From Micromonospora sp. LH3U1 (GTDB lineage: Bacteria > Actinomycetota > Actinomycetes > Mycobacteriales > Micromonosporaceae), in NCBI RefSeq assembly GCF_028475105.1, contig NZ_CP116936.1, forward strand, positions 1,488,001-1,552,000: a stretch of 64,000 bases of DNA. Reading direction: 5' to 3'. The first letter of the stretch is position 1; each line of letters begins with the position of its first letter. The notes under the pieces were generated by a model. It was not told the DNA's origin. It did no database searches and was given only the letters and a program-made list of their open reading frames with translations. Made by a program: the position numbers and the translations under genes. Below are positions 45,406 to 54,925 of this stretch, piece after piece.

Positions 45406-45616
45406 CGAAGGTTGAGGGGGCTGACGGCGTGGGTGAGGCGGCTGGCCGTCCAGCTCGATTGTTCGACCTAAGGGTGCGTCAGGGGGCGCTCGGCGTTGCG
45501 CGCTCGGGTTGTCAGACTTGGCTGACGCCCTGCTCAGGGCCGGGAAAATCGGTTGAGTTGACGGGTTGGCGCCGGCAGGCTGGGGTCTCCGCCACCCCAC
45601 GTCCGGAGGACTTTCC

Positions 45617-48600
45617 ATGCGCCTGCTCCGAGATCTGTGGGGCACCTCGACACGTCGTATGACGATCGTGGCCGTCCTGATCGTGCTCGGCGCAGCCGGT
45701 CAGGCGGGCGCGTCGGCGCTGGCCGGCGCGGTGCTGGTGCACCGCTCGGCCGGGTTCTTCGCTGTGCTGGCCGGGGCGCTGGTCGCCGTGGTCCTCACCG
45801 ACCTCGCGGTGAGCCTGCTGATGGCTGGCCTGACCGCTGACTGGTCCGCCGACGTGCGCCGCCGGCTCTGCCAGGTGGCTTTCGGGCAGGACCTGCCCAC
45901 CCTGGAGACCACTCCGGTGGGCGAGCTGCTCGACCGTATCGACGGGGATGTCTACCAGGTGGCGTCGGCGATCCGTAACCAGGGCACCCGGCTCGCCCAG
46001 GGCCTCTGCGTCGGCCTGTTGTCGATGGTCGTCGCGCTGGCCGTGTGGTGGCCGGCCGGGATCGCGATGCTGCTGCTCACGGTGGTGCTCGCGGTTGGAC
46101 TGCGCCGGCCCACGGCGCGGATCGCCCCTGCTCGGATGGCTGAGGAGGAGGCGTGGTCCGACCTGGCCGCGGTGATGGAGGAGGCGGTGCACGGCCAGGA
46201 CGACGTACGGACCAGCCTGGCTAGGCCGTACGTGTTGCGGCTGTACGCCCGGCGGGCCGCCGCCGTGCTGTCCCGGGGCAAGCGGGTCTGGGTGATGTCC
46301 GCCTGGGTGGCCACGGCCGCCACCGCGACGATCCGGGCTGGCATCGGCGTGGTGGTGCTCGGCGGGGCCTGGGCGTTCACCACCGACCGGGTCGACGCTG
46401 CTCGGCTCACCGCCATCTGGCTGCTCGCCCTGGCTTTCGGGGCCACCGCGGAACACGTCAGCCGGATGGTGCCGGAGATTCAGGAGGCCCTTGGCGCGTG
46501 GGCCCGGGTGCAGTTGCTCCATCAGGCCCGGCAGGAGCCCCTTGGCGGCGCCAGCCCGACCGAGGGTGACCTGCGCATCCGTGATCTGACGTTCGGGTAC
46601 CAGGTGAGTGGCCCGGAGAGTGGCCGAGGTGCCGCGCTGCGCGGGCTCAGCCTCACCTTCACGCGCGGCCGCTCGTATGCGCTTATCGGGCGTACCGGTT
46701 CGGGTAAGTCGACTCTGGCGAAGGTGCTCACCAGGGCAGTCGACGTGCCGTCGGGAACGGTCTTCCTCGGCGGCACCGATCTGTGCGACCTCGACGTCGA
46801 GCAGCTGCGCCGCTGGGTGGCGTTGGTACCGCAGCGCACCGAGATCCTGGCCGGCACGCTCGCCGAGAACGTCGCGCTCTTCGACCCGGAGCTGCTCGAC
46901 GCCGCAGCACAGGCGTTGAACGAGCTGGGCCTGGCCGGCTGGATCGCCGAGCTGCCGGAGGGGTTGGCGACCCGGCTGGGGGAGGGCGGGCACGTGCTCT
47001 CCGCCGGTCAGGAGCAGTTGGTGGCGTTCGCCCGGATCCTGGTCCGTGACCCGCATGTGGTGATCCTCGACGAGGCCACCGCGCGGCTGGACCCCGTCAC
47101 CGAGGCACGGGTGCAGCGGGCCACCGAACGGCTGCTGCGCGACCGGATCGGGATCGTCATCGCGCACCGACTCTCCTCCGTGCGCCGCTGTGACGAGGTG
47201 GTGGTGCTGGCCGACGGCGCGGTGGTCGAGGCTGGCCCGCTGGAGACGTCGACGCGCTTCGCCGAACTGCTGGCGACGAGTCACGCCGCCGCGTACGCCG
47301 CGGCGGTGCCGGTTGGCCGCACCGGCGTCGGCACCGACCTGCTGGTCGGCCCCGACCCGGCCGACGCCTGGCCGACCGAGCCGGCGACCGCGCCGGTCGG
47401 GCTGGTCGGGTCGGTCGTGCCGACTCGTGCCGACCCGCCGCCACTGCCGCCCGTGCCGCCGGCCCGGACGCTGCGGGAGATCGTCCGACTCTGCACCAAC
47501 GATCCCCGGTACGGGCTGGCCGCGATCGGGCTGTTCCTCGGGCTCAGCCTGCTGGGTCTGGACGGGCCGGTGCTGCCCTGGCTCTGGGCCGACCTGGTCG
47601 ACGGGACGGGTAACCCGTACCTGCCGGCGGTGGGGATCGTGGCCGGGCTGCTGGTCACCCTGCCGCTGCCGTACTACACCCACGTCTGGTTCCCCCAGTG
47701 GTGGGTGCGGCAGATGCTGCGGATCGGCCTGCGCCTGGTGCACGGCCAGACCGGGCCGCGCCGGGTCAGCTCGCACACCCCGGCCGAGGTGGTGGCGCAG
47801 GGCGGCGACACCGAGCGGGTGGTCCAGCTCGCCGACAACGTGCTGGACCAGGCCGTGGCGCTGGTCCTGGTGGTCGCCATGACGGCGGTCACCGGCAGCG
47901 TCGTACCGGGGCTGTTCTTCCTCGGCACGATGGTGGTCTCCGGGCTGGCCGCGACGCTGTTCGGGCCGAAGCTCGAGCGTGCGGCCCGGGCGACGGTGGC
48001 GGCGCGGGCCGCCTTCGCAACGGCGCTGGTCTCCGCGCTCTCCGCAGCGCGGACGGTGAAGCTGGCCGGCGCGACCACGGCGGTGCTTCGCCACCTGGCG
48101 GCCCTGGACGTGCTGCGCAGCGACCGGCAGCGGCGGGAGATCTCGGTGCAGGTGTGGTCACGTTCCACGCCGTCGGTGGCCAGCGGGCTGTTGCCGATCG
48201 GCGCGTGGGCGCTCTACCTGAGTGGCGGACTCTCCGCCGGGGCGGTGCTGGTGGCCGTCTCGACCCTGGGCGCGGCCCGCTGGTTCGCCTGGACGACGGC
48301 GTCGTTGATCTCCCAGCTGCCCTCGGCGCGGGTCTGGACCCGACGCACGGTGGCGATGACCGGGGTGAACGCGTACTCCGCGGGGGTTTCGGCGGTCGAC
48401 CTGGCCGCCGGGACGGCGCCCGCGCCGACGCCACCGCCCCGGCATGCGCTGCGCCGGCTGGAGTTGCGGGGCTTCGGGGTGGTGCACTCCGACGGTACGG
48501 TCGCCGTCCGGGATGTGGACCTGACCGTGCAGCGTGGGCAGTTGGTGCTGGTTGTCGGACCGGTGGGGTCGGGCAAGTCCTCGTTGCTGCGGGCGCTGGC

Positions 48601-49132
48601 CGGGATCGTGCACCACACCGGCGAGCTGGCCTGGAACGGCGACCCGGTCACCGAGCCGGAGCTGTTCCTGCGCCCCAACCAGGTCGGCTACGTCGGTCAG
48701 TTGCCTCGGGTGCTCTCCGGCACGGTGGCCGACAACATCGCACTCGGGCACCAGGTGGACGCGGCCGGGGCGGTCAGCACCGCTCAGCTCGACCATGACC
48801 TGGCCGCCGCTGGCGGTGGGCTGGGCCTGCTCATCGGGCACAAGGGCACCCGGCTCTCCGGCGGGCAGTTGCAGCGGTTGGCGTTGGCCCGGGCGCTGGC
48901 TCCGCGTACCGAATTGTTGGTCGCGGACGACGTGTCGTCGGCGCTGGACGTCACCACCGAGCTGGCGCTGTGGCAGGCGTTGCGCGGCCATGGGGTGACC
49001 GTGGTCGGCTCGACCGCGAAGCGCGCCGCGTTGGTCCGGGCCGACCACGTGGTGGTGCTGCTCGGCGGCACGGTGGCGGCCCAGGGCACCTGGCAGGACC
49101 TGGAGGGCGACTGGTCGCACCTGGCTGGTTGA
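45617..49132 (+). CDS. fused two-module ABC exporter (TMD-NBD-TMD-NBD)
   Basis: 1171 residues from ATG 45617, with GGAGGA at 45606. Module 1: transmembrane domain ~10-300, Walker A GRTGSGKST (~358), signature LSAGQ (~460), Walker B VVILDEATARLD (~480), H-loop IAHRLSS (~515). Module 2: transmembrane domain ~645-930, Walker A GPVGSGKSS (~981), LSGGQ (~1080), Walker B LLVADDVSSALD (~1100) with Asp where the catalytic Glu normally is, and GSTAKR where the H-loop His belongs. Thus one canonical and one degenerate composite ATP site. The substrate is unknown. No peptide cluster is next to it. A linker rich in Pro (residues ~600-630) joins the halves. Confidence 0.93.
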   Translation: MRLLRDLWGTSTRRMTIVAVLIVLGAAGQAGASALAGAVLVHRSAGFFAVLAGALVAVVLTDLAVSLLMAGLTADWSADVRRRLCQVAFGQDLPTLETTPVGELLDRIDGDVYQVASAIRNQGTRLAQGLCVGLLSMVVALAVWWPAGIAMLLLTVVLAVGLRRPTARIAPARMAEEEAWSDLAAVMEEAVHGQDDVRTSLARPYVLRLYARRAAAVLSRGKRVWVMSAWVATAATATIRAGIGVVVLGGAWAFTTDRVDAARLTAIWLLALAFGATAEHVSRMVPEIQEALGAWARVQLLHQARQEPLGGASPTEGDLRIRDLTFGYQVSGPESGRGAALRGLSLTFTRGRSYALIGRTGSGKSTLAKVLTRAVDVPSGTVFLGGTDLCDLDVEQLRRWVALVPQRTEILAGTLAENVALFDPELLDAAAQALNELGLAGWIAELPEGLATRLGEGGHVLSAGQEQLVAFARILVRDPHVVILDEATARLDPVTEARVQRATERLLRDRIGIVIAHRLSSVRRCDEVVVLADGAVVEAGPLETSTRFAELLATSHAAAYAAAVPVGRTGVGTDLLVGPDPADAWPTEPATAPVGLVGSVVPTRADPPPLPPVPPARTLREIVRLCTNDPRYGLAAIGLFLGLSLLGLDGPVLPWLWADLVDGTGNPYLPAVGIVAGLLVTLPLPYYTHVWFPQWWVRQMLRIGLRLVHGQTGPRRVSSHTPAEVVAQGGDTERVVQLADNVLDQAVALVLVVAMTAVTGSVVPGLFFLGTMVVSGLAATLFGPKLERAARATVAARAAFATALVSALSAARTVKLAGATTAVLRHLAALDVLRSDRQRREISVQVWSRSTPSVASGLLPIGAWALYLSGGLSAGAVLVAVSTLGAARWFAWTTASLISQLPSARVWTRRTVAMTGVNAYSAGVSAVDLAAGTAPAPTPPPRHALRRLELRGFGVVHSDGTVAVRDVDLTVQRGQLVLVVGPVGSGKSSLLRALAGIVHHTGELAWNGDPVTEPELFLRPNQVGYVGQLPRVLSGTVADNIALGHQVDAAGAVSTAQLDHDLAAAGGGLGLLIGHKGTRLSGGQLQRLALARALAPRTELLVADDVSSALDVTTELALWQALRGHGVTVVGSTAKRAALVRADHVVVLLGGTVAAQGTWQDLEGDWSHLAG

Positions 49133-49147
49133 CGGTCGGGCGGCGGA

Positions 49148-49185
49148 CGGTCGGGCGGCTGCACGGTGCGGCAGTCGCCCGACCG
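49148..49185. terminator. bidirectional terminator between ABC and OYE genes
   Basis: CGGTCGGGCGGCTGC (49148-49162) pairs with GCAGTCGCCCGACCG (49171-49185), one mismatch, 8-nt loop, in the 61-bp gap between convergent genes. Confidence 0.75.
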
Positions 49186-49193
49186 GCCCGGAA

Positions 49194-50258
49194 TCAGGCG
49201 CGGGCGTACTGGGCGGGCCCGGTGTACGTGACGCCGAGCTTGGCGGCGGCCCGACGCGGCCAGTACGGGTCGCGCAGCAACTCCCGGCCGAGCAGCACCA
49301 GGTCGGCCTCGCCGCTGGCGATGATCTGCTCGGCGTGCTCGGGCTCGACGATCAGGCCCACCGCGCCGGTGGGTACGCCGGCCTCGCGGCGGATCTGGGC
49401 GGCCAGCGGCACCTGGTAGCCGGGGCCGAGCGGGACGCGCTGGTCCACGCTGACGCCGCCGGAGGAAGCGTCGACCAGGTCGACGCCCACGCCGGCCAGT
49501 TCGCCGGCGAGCACCACGCTGTCCTCGATCGTCCAGCCGCCCTCGACCCAGTCGGTGGCGGAGATCCGGGTCAGCACCGGGACGTTCTCACCGACCGCGG
49601 CGCGCACCGCGCGAGCCACCTCCAGGGTGAGCCGCATCCGGGCGGCCCGGTCGCCGCCGTAGGAGTCGGTGCGGTGGTTGGTCAGCGGGGAGAGGAACTC
49701 GTTGAGCAGGTAACCGTGGGCGGCGTGGATCTCCACGGCGGCGAAGCCGGCGGCCAGCGCACGTTCGGCGGCGGCCGCGAACGCGTCGACGACACCGGCG
49801 ATACCGGCCTCGTCGAGGGTGGTCGGCGTCCGGTAGCCGGCGGTGAACGGCTCCGCACCGGGGGCGACGGGCGTCCAGCCACCGTCGGCGTCCGGCACAC
49901 CGCCGCGTTCCGATGCCCACGGCCGATAGGTGGAGGCCTTGAACCCGGCGTGCGCGAGCTGCACGGCCGGCACCGCGCCGTGGGCGGCGACGAACCCGGT
50001 CACCGGCCGCCACGCGTCGACGTGCGCGCCGGACCACAGCCCGGTGTCCTGCGGGCTGATCCGGCCCTCGGGCAGTACGGCGGTCGCCTCGGTCAGCACC
50101 AGACCGGCGCCGCCGACCGCGCGGGTGCCGAGGTGGATCAGGTGCCAGTCGGTGGGCAGACCGTCCGGGCCGGCCGAGTACTGGCACATCGGCGCCATGG
50201 CGATGCGGTTGGGCAGGTTGACCGCGCGTAGGGCCAGCGGTGTGAACAGGGAGCTCAT
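49194..50258 (-). CDS. Old Yellow Enzyme family NADH:flavin oxidoreductase (YqjM-like)
   Basis: 354 residues from ATG 50258 (MSSLFTPLALRAVNLPNR). FMN TIM-barrel enzyme reducing activated alkenes. RIAMAPMCQYSAGPDGLP includes the YqjM-type active-site Cys (MCQYS), then VQLAHAGFKAS, the catalytic pair region VEIHAAHGYLLNEFLSPLTN and the phosphate site GLIVEPEHAEQII ... DLVLLGRELLRDPYW. YqjM relatives respond to oxidative or thiol stress. It follows the symporter gene on the same strand, separated by a terminator-like hairpin. Confidence 0.94.
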   Translation of the reverse strand: MSSLFTPLALRAVNLPNRIAMAPMCQYSAGPDGLPTDWHLIHLGTRAVGGAGLVLTEATAVLPEGRISPQDTGLWSGAHVDAWRPVTGFVAAHGAVPAVQLAHAGFKASTYRPWASERGGVPDADGGWTPVAPGAEPFTAGYRTPTTLDEAGIAGVVDAFAAAAERALAAGFAAVEIHAAHGYLLNEFLSPLTNHRTDSYGGDRAARMRLTLEVARAVRAAVGENVPVLTRISATDWVEGGWTIEDSVVLAGELAGVGVDLVDASSGGVSVDQRVPLGPGYQVPLAAQIRREAGVPTGAVGLIVEPEHAEQIIASGEADLVLLGRELLRDPYWPRRAAAKLGVTYTGPAQYARA

Positions 50259-50277
50259 GTGGTCATCCTCTCGGAAA

Positions 50278-50312
50278 CGTCGACGGACCCCTCGGCGCGG
50301 GGTCCGTCGACG
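50278..50312 (-). terminator. hairpin after the DAACS symporter gene
   Basis: CGTCGACGGACCCC (50278-50291) and GGGGTCCGTCGACG (50299-50312) are perfect 14-bp arms with a 7-nt loop. On the minus strand it comes after the symporter stop and 20 bp before the OYE start. Confidence 0.8.
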
Positions 50313-50326
50313 TCGATATGCCGGGG

Positions 50327-51643
50327 TCAGGCGGGGACGGGGCTCAGCTCGTCCTGCCGGTCGGGTCGGGCGAGCGGGGCCGGCTCCGGGTCGGTCAGAT
50401 CGCGGCGGCCGGCGGACTCGTACGCGACCCGGTCGAGGGTGCCCTCGCGGGCGGCGACCACGGTCGGCACCAGTGCCTGCCCGGCAACGTTGGTGGCGGT
50501 GCGGATCATGTCCAGGATCGGGTCGATGGCCAGCAGCAGACCGGCGCCGGCCAGTGGCAGGCCCAGCGTGCTGAGGGTCAGGGTGAGCATCACGATCGCG
50601 CCGGTCAGGCCGGCGGTGGCCGCCGAACCGACCACCGAGACGAAGGCGATCAGCAGGTAGTCGGTGACGCCGAGCTGCACACCGAACACCTGGGCCACGA
50701 AGATCGCGGCGAGGGCCGGGTAGATCGCGGCGCAACCGTCCATCTTCGTGGTGGCGCCGAAGGGCACCGCGAACGAGGCGTACTCACGCGGCACGCCGAG
50801 CCGCTCGACGGAGCGCTGGGTCACCGGCATGGTGCCGACCGAGGAGCGGGACACGAAGGCCAGCTCGATCGCCGGCCAGGCGCCGGCGAAGAAGCGCAGC
50901 GGGTTGAGGCGGCCGGCGAGGATCAGCACCAGCGGGTAGACCACGAACAGCACGATGGCGCAGCCGACGTAGACGGCGGTGGTGAACTTGGCGAGGGGGG
51001 CCAGCAGGTCCCAGCCGTACGAGGCGACGGCGTTGCCGATCAGGCCGAGGGTGCCGATCGGGGCGAGGCGGATGACCCACCAGAGCGCCTTCTGGACGAT
51101 CTCCAGCAGGGAGCGGTTCAGCGCCACGAACGGCTCGGCGGCGTCGCCGACCAGCAGGGCCGCGGCACCGACCACGAGCGCGAGGAAGACGATCTGAAGG
51201 ACGTTGCCCTCGACGAACGCGCCGACCGGGTTGGTGGGCACGATGCCGGTGAGGAAGTCGGTCCAGGAGCCGGTGTTCTTCGGCGGCGCCGCGCCACCCA
51301 GGTCGAGGGTCACTCCCTTGCCCGGGTTGACGAGCAGGCCGAGGCCGATGCCGATGCTCACCGCGATCAGCGCGGTGATGCCGAACCACATCAGGGTCTT
51401 GAGCGCGAGCCGGGCCGCGTTGGCCACGCCGCGCAGGCTGACCACGCTGACCACGATGGCGGTGAAGACCAGCGGCGGCACGGCCAGCTTGAGTAGCTGG
51501 ATGAAGAGGCCACCGACGGTGTGCAGGGTGCTGGTCAGCCAGCTCAGGTCGTTGGTGCGGGCCAGGAAGCCCAGCGCGACGCCGAGCACGAGGCCGAGCA
51601 GGATCTGCACGGAGAAGGGAATCTTGCGCAGGCTGAAGGGCAT
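50327..51643 (-). CDS. DAACS-family symporter (GltP/TcyP-like), candidate cystine importer
   Basis: 438 residues from ATG 51643 (MPFSLRKIPFSVQILLG). Dicarboxylate/amino acid:cation symporter with the serine-rich re-entrant loop FVSRSSVGTMPVTQRS and the cation/substrate segment FGATTKMDGCAAIYPALAA, then TNVAGQALVPT-type HP2/TM8 residues. The usual NMDGT-type motif reads KMDGC. Family members carry glutamate, C4-dicarboxylates or, for TcyP, L-cystine. The leader peptide encoded 50 bp upstream is of the type found before sulfur/cysteine genes, which favours a cystine or sulfur-compound substrate. Confidence 0.9.
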   Translation of the reverse strand: MPFSLRKIPFSVQILLGLVLGVALGFLARTNDLSWLTSTLHTVGGLFIQLLKLAVPPLVFTAIVVSVVSLRGVANAARLALKTLMWFGITALIAVSIGIGLGLLVNPGKGVTLDLGGAAPPKNTGSWTDFLTGIVPTNPVGAFVEGNVLQIVFLALVVGAAALLVGDAAEPFVALNRSLLEIVQKALWWVIRLAPIGTLGLIGNAVASYGWDLLAPLAKFTTAVYVGCAIVLFVVYPLVLILAGRLNPLRFFAGAWPAIELAFVSRSSVGTMPVTQRSVERLGVPREYASFAVPFGATTKMDGCAAIYPALAAIFVAQVFGVQLGVTDYLLIAFVSVVGSAATAGLTGAIVMLTLTLSTLGLPLAGAGLLLAIDPILDMIRTATNVAGQALVPTVVAAREGTLDRVAYESAGRRDLTDPEPAPLARPDRQDELSPVPA

Positions 51644-51693
51644 GAGTACGTGTCCAATTGTCTGGTCTGATCGGGGCAGGCGTAGGAACGCAG

Positions 51694-51771
51694 CTAGCCC
51701 GGACAGATGCCGCTGGCCTGCAGTCGGAGATCGACATACAGGCGGACGGTGAGGCCCCAGACATTGGTCAT
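51694..51771 (-). CDS. 25-residue leader peptide of the cysteine-attenuator type
   Basis: A short minus-strand frame MTNVWGLTVR-LYVDLRLQASGICPG, stop TAG at 51694-51696, lies 50 bp before the symporter start. The C-terminal pattern (R-x-Y/H-VDL-R-x-x-S-x-IC-P) matches the small actinobacterial leader peptides placed before sulfur assimilation and cysteine genes, in which translation of the Cys codon near the end senses cysteine supply. TATCGT at 51781-51786 (minus strand) ends 9 nt before the ATG, so the mRNA could be leaderless. Family recall, not a search. Confidence 0.72.
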   Translation of the reverse strand: MTNVWGLTVRLYVDLRLQASGICPG

Positions 51772-51837
51772 CGCCAGACGACGATACGCCGATTGCCGCG
51801 CTCTGGAAGGGGCGCTAGGCGTGACGCTCCTTACGTC

Positions 51838-52496
51838 CTAGCGGCGGGCCAGCGCCAGGGCAGTGGCGGTGGCCAGGCCCCACAGCACCGCGAGCACGAG
51901 GATCAGCCGCTCCAGCACACCCACCACCGCGCCCCGACCCACGATGAGCATGGCCAGCCCCACCGTGGCGCAGAGCGGCAGGGCCAGCGCGGCGGCCCCG
52001 CCGGCGAGCCGACGCACCGCCGGCCCGGCCGGCCCGGAAAGGCGAGCGCGACCATGGCGAGGACCACCGCCGCGGTCGCCGCGATGCTCGCGCCACCGTG
52101 CACCAGATCCGCCGTCGTGGCCCGCTCGAACGGCGGCAGCGGACAGCCGGCGGAGCAGGTCACCGCCCCGGACACCGCGGTGAACACGGCACCGGTGGCG
52201 AGCAGCGCCGGCGCTGCCGCCCACACCCCGGGAGGCAGCGCCGCGCCGACCAGCAGCAACGCGCCGGCCAGGGCGAGGACCCCGATCCGGTACGTCGCGG
52301 CGTGGCCACTGCCGGCGATGCCCGCCTCGCTCACGTACCCGGTGAGACCCGGACCCGGACCGGCGACCACGGCGACCGTCACCGCGACCGCACCGGCCAG
52401 CGCGCAGCCGGCCGCGGCGGACCCGGCGACCCGGCGGGCGACGTCCGAGCCAGCCCTCGGCGCGGTCGTCGTGCCGGGCCGACCCGGCTCAGCCAC
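51838..52496 (-). pseudogene. DUF998 membrane protein gene with a frameshift
   Basis: From GTG 52496 the frame encodes a membrane protein (VARRVAGSAAAGCALAG, GHAATYRIGVLALAGALLL, TCSAGCPLPPFERATTADLVH) typical of DUF998. Around 52015-52045 the coherent reading moves to another frame that continues RRLAGGAAALALPLCATVGL and ends ALARR at TAG 51838-51840. The shift equals loss of one base (or gain of two), most likely in the GGCCGGCCGGGCCGG run. It may be a real mutation or a sequencing error. The start overlaps the upstream glutathione-transferase stop by 8 bp. Confidence 0.75.
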
Positions 52497-53454
52497 GGCC
52501 GTGTGGCGTGCTCCAGCCGGACTCGTCAGGCCCGAGCGGCACGATGCCGCTCGGGTTGATCTCCCGGTGGGTGCCGTAGTAGTGCCGCTTGATGTGGTCG
52601 AAGTCCACCGTCTCACCGAAGCCCGGGGTCTGGAACAGGTCCCGGGCGTACGCCCACAGCACCGGCATCTCGGTCAGCTTGTTGCGGTTGCACTTGAAGT
52701 GCCCGTGGTACGCGGCGTCGAAGCGGACCAGCGTGGTGAACAGCCGCACGTCGGCCTCGGTGATCGCGTCACCCATCAGGTAACGCTGCCCGGCCAGCCG
52801 CTCGGAGAGCGCATCCAGCCGGGCGAAGAGAGCCCGGAACGCCTCGTCGTACGCCTCCTGCGAGGTCGCGAACCCGCACCGGTAGACGCCGTTGTTGACG
52901 TCGGTGTGGATCTCGGCCATCAGCGTGTCCATCTCCGGGCGCAGCTGGACCGGGTACAGATCCGGCGCGTCGGGAGCGTGCAGCCGCCGCCACTCGGTGG
53001 AGAGGTCGAGGGTGAGCTGCGGGTAGTCGTTGGTGACGACCCGGCCGGTCAGGCTGTCGACCAGCGCCGGCACGGTCACCCGGCCGGTGTAGTCCGGGTC
53101 GGTGGCCACATATGCCTCGGAGAGGAAGCTGACGCCCAGGACCGGGTCGAAGCCGTCCGGGTCGAGGGCGAACGCCCAGCCCCGCTCGTCCCGGATCGGA
53201 TCGACGGTGCCCAGCGAGATCGCGTCGTCCAGGCCGAGCAGGCCGCGCACGATTCTCGCCCGGTGCGCCCACGGGCAGGCGCGGCACCAGATGAGCCGGT
53301 ACCGGCCGGCCTCCAGCGGCCAGCGGCCCTGCTCGTCGGGGCCGCCGCCGGGCAGGGCGGTCGAGTCCGGGGTGACCCGGCCGGTGAACCGGTTGGGCTG
53401 GCGGACGAACGCGCCACCGCCGCTGGTCTCTGCGCTGAACTGTGCCCGGGTCAT
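52489..53454 (-). CDS. xi-class glutathione transferase / glutathionyl-hydroquinone reductase-like
   Basis: 321 residues (MTRAQFSAETSGGGAFVRQP). The thioredoxin-like part has the active-site Cys in RLIWCRACPWAHRARIVRGL, then VPALVDSLTGRVVTNDYPQL; the C-terminal helical domain ends with KRHYYGTHREINPSGIVPLGPD, the hallmark of the xi class. These enzymes reduce glutathionyl-hydroquinones with glutathione; in a mycothiol-producing host the natural thiol may differ. The stop overlaps the DUF998 start. Confidence 0.93.
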   Translation of the reverse strand: MTRAQFSAETSGGGAFVRQPNRFTGRVTPDSTALPGGGPDEQGRWPLEAGRYRLIWCRACPWAHRARIVRGLLGLDDAISLGTVDPIRDERGWAFALDPDGFDPVLGVSFLSEAYVATDPDYTGRVTVPALVDSLTGRVVTNDYPQLTLDLSTEWRRLHAPDAPDLYPVQLRPEMDTLMAEIHTDVNNGVYRCGFATSQEAYDEAFRALFARLDALSERLAGQRYLMGDAITEADVRLFTTLVRFDAAYHGHFKCNRNKLTEMPVLWAYARDLFQTPGFGETVDFDHIKRHYYGTHREINPSGIVPLGPDESGWSTPHGRG

Positions 53455-53560
53455 GCCGTCAACCTATCCGCTGCGCGCGCGGATATCCTGGCGCCCAGAA
53501 GCCCACCTGACCACGGTGGGCGGCCCCACCCCCGCCGTCTGCACCCCCTAAGGACTCGCG

Positions 53561-54766
<1,206 letters not shown>

Positions 54767-54925
54767 GCGCGGAAAGAGCCTGAACGAGTCTCCCGACTCT
54801 GGAGTCGGCCGCCTAGAGTGGTCCACACCACACGACCCGCGGGTCGACCGGTGCTCGCGCGTGCCCGGGTACGCGGCGGCGTCGGTGCCGTCCCGCGCCG
54901 CGGCGATGAACTGGGGAGCACGCTG

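Larger units (their letters stand above)
44284..45616. other. 1.3-kb gene-free region with several repeat classes
   Basis: No convincing gene in 1333 bp. From left to right: the lysozyme-like gene's 5' region; three copies of a GGAAT-N18/19-GTTACA motif on the minus strand (44543-44571, 44630-44658, 44732-44761); palindrome C (44860-44936); tandem repeats (45079-45405); and a weak promoter before the ABC gene (TTGAGT ... CAGGCT with a 17-bp spacer, ending near 45580). Open frames here are long only because of composition. Confidence 0.6.

Noticed and set aside
44935..45645. Minus-strand His/Pro/Thr/Ala repeat protein over the tandem array
   Set aside because: The frame is open only because the repeat lacks stops; the encoded sequence is the translation of the satellite and has no start signal.
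45512..48094. 860-codon minus-strand open frame opposite the ABC transporter
   Set aside because: It mirrors the high-GC third-position bias of the real gene, has His/Gln/Arg/Gly-rich composition and no recognisable domain.
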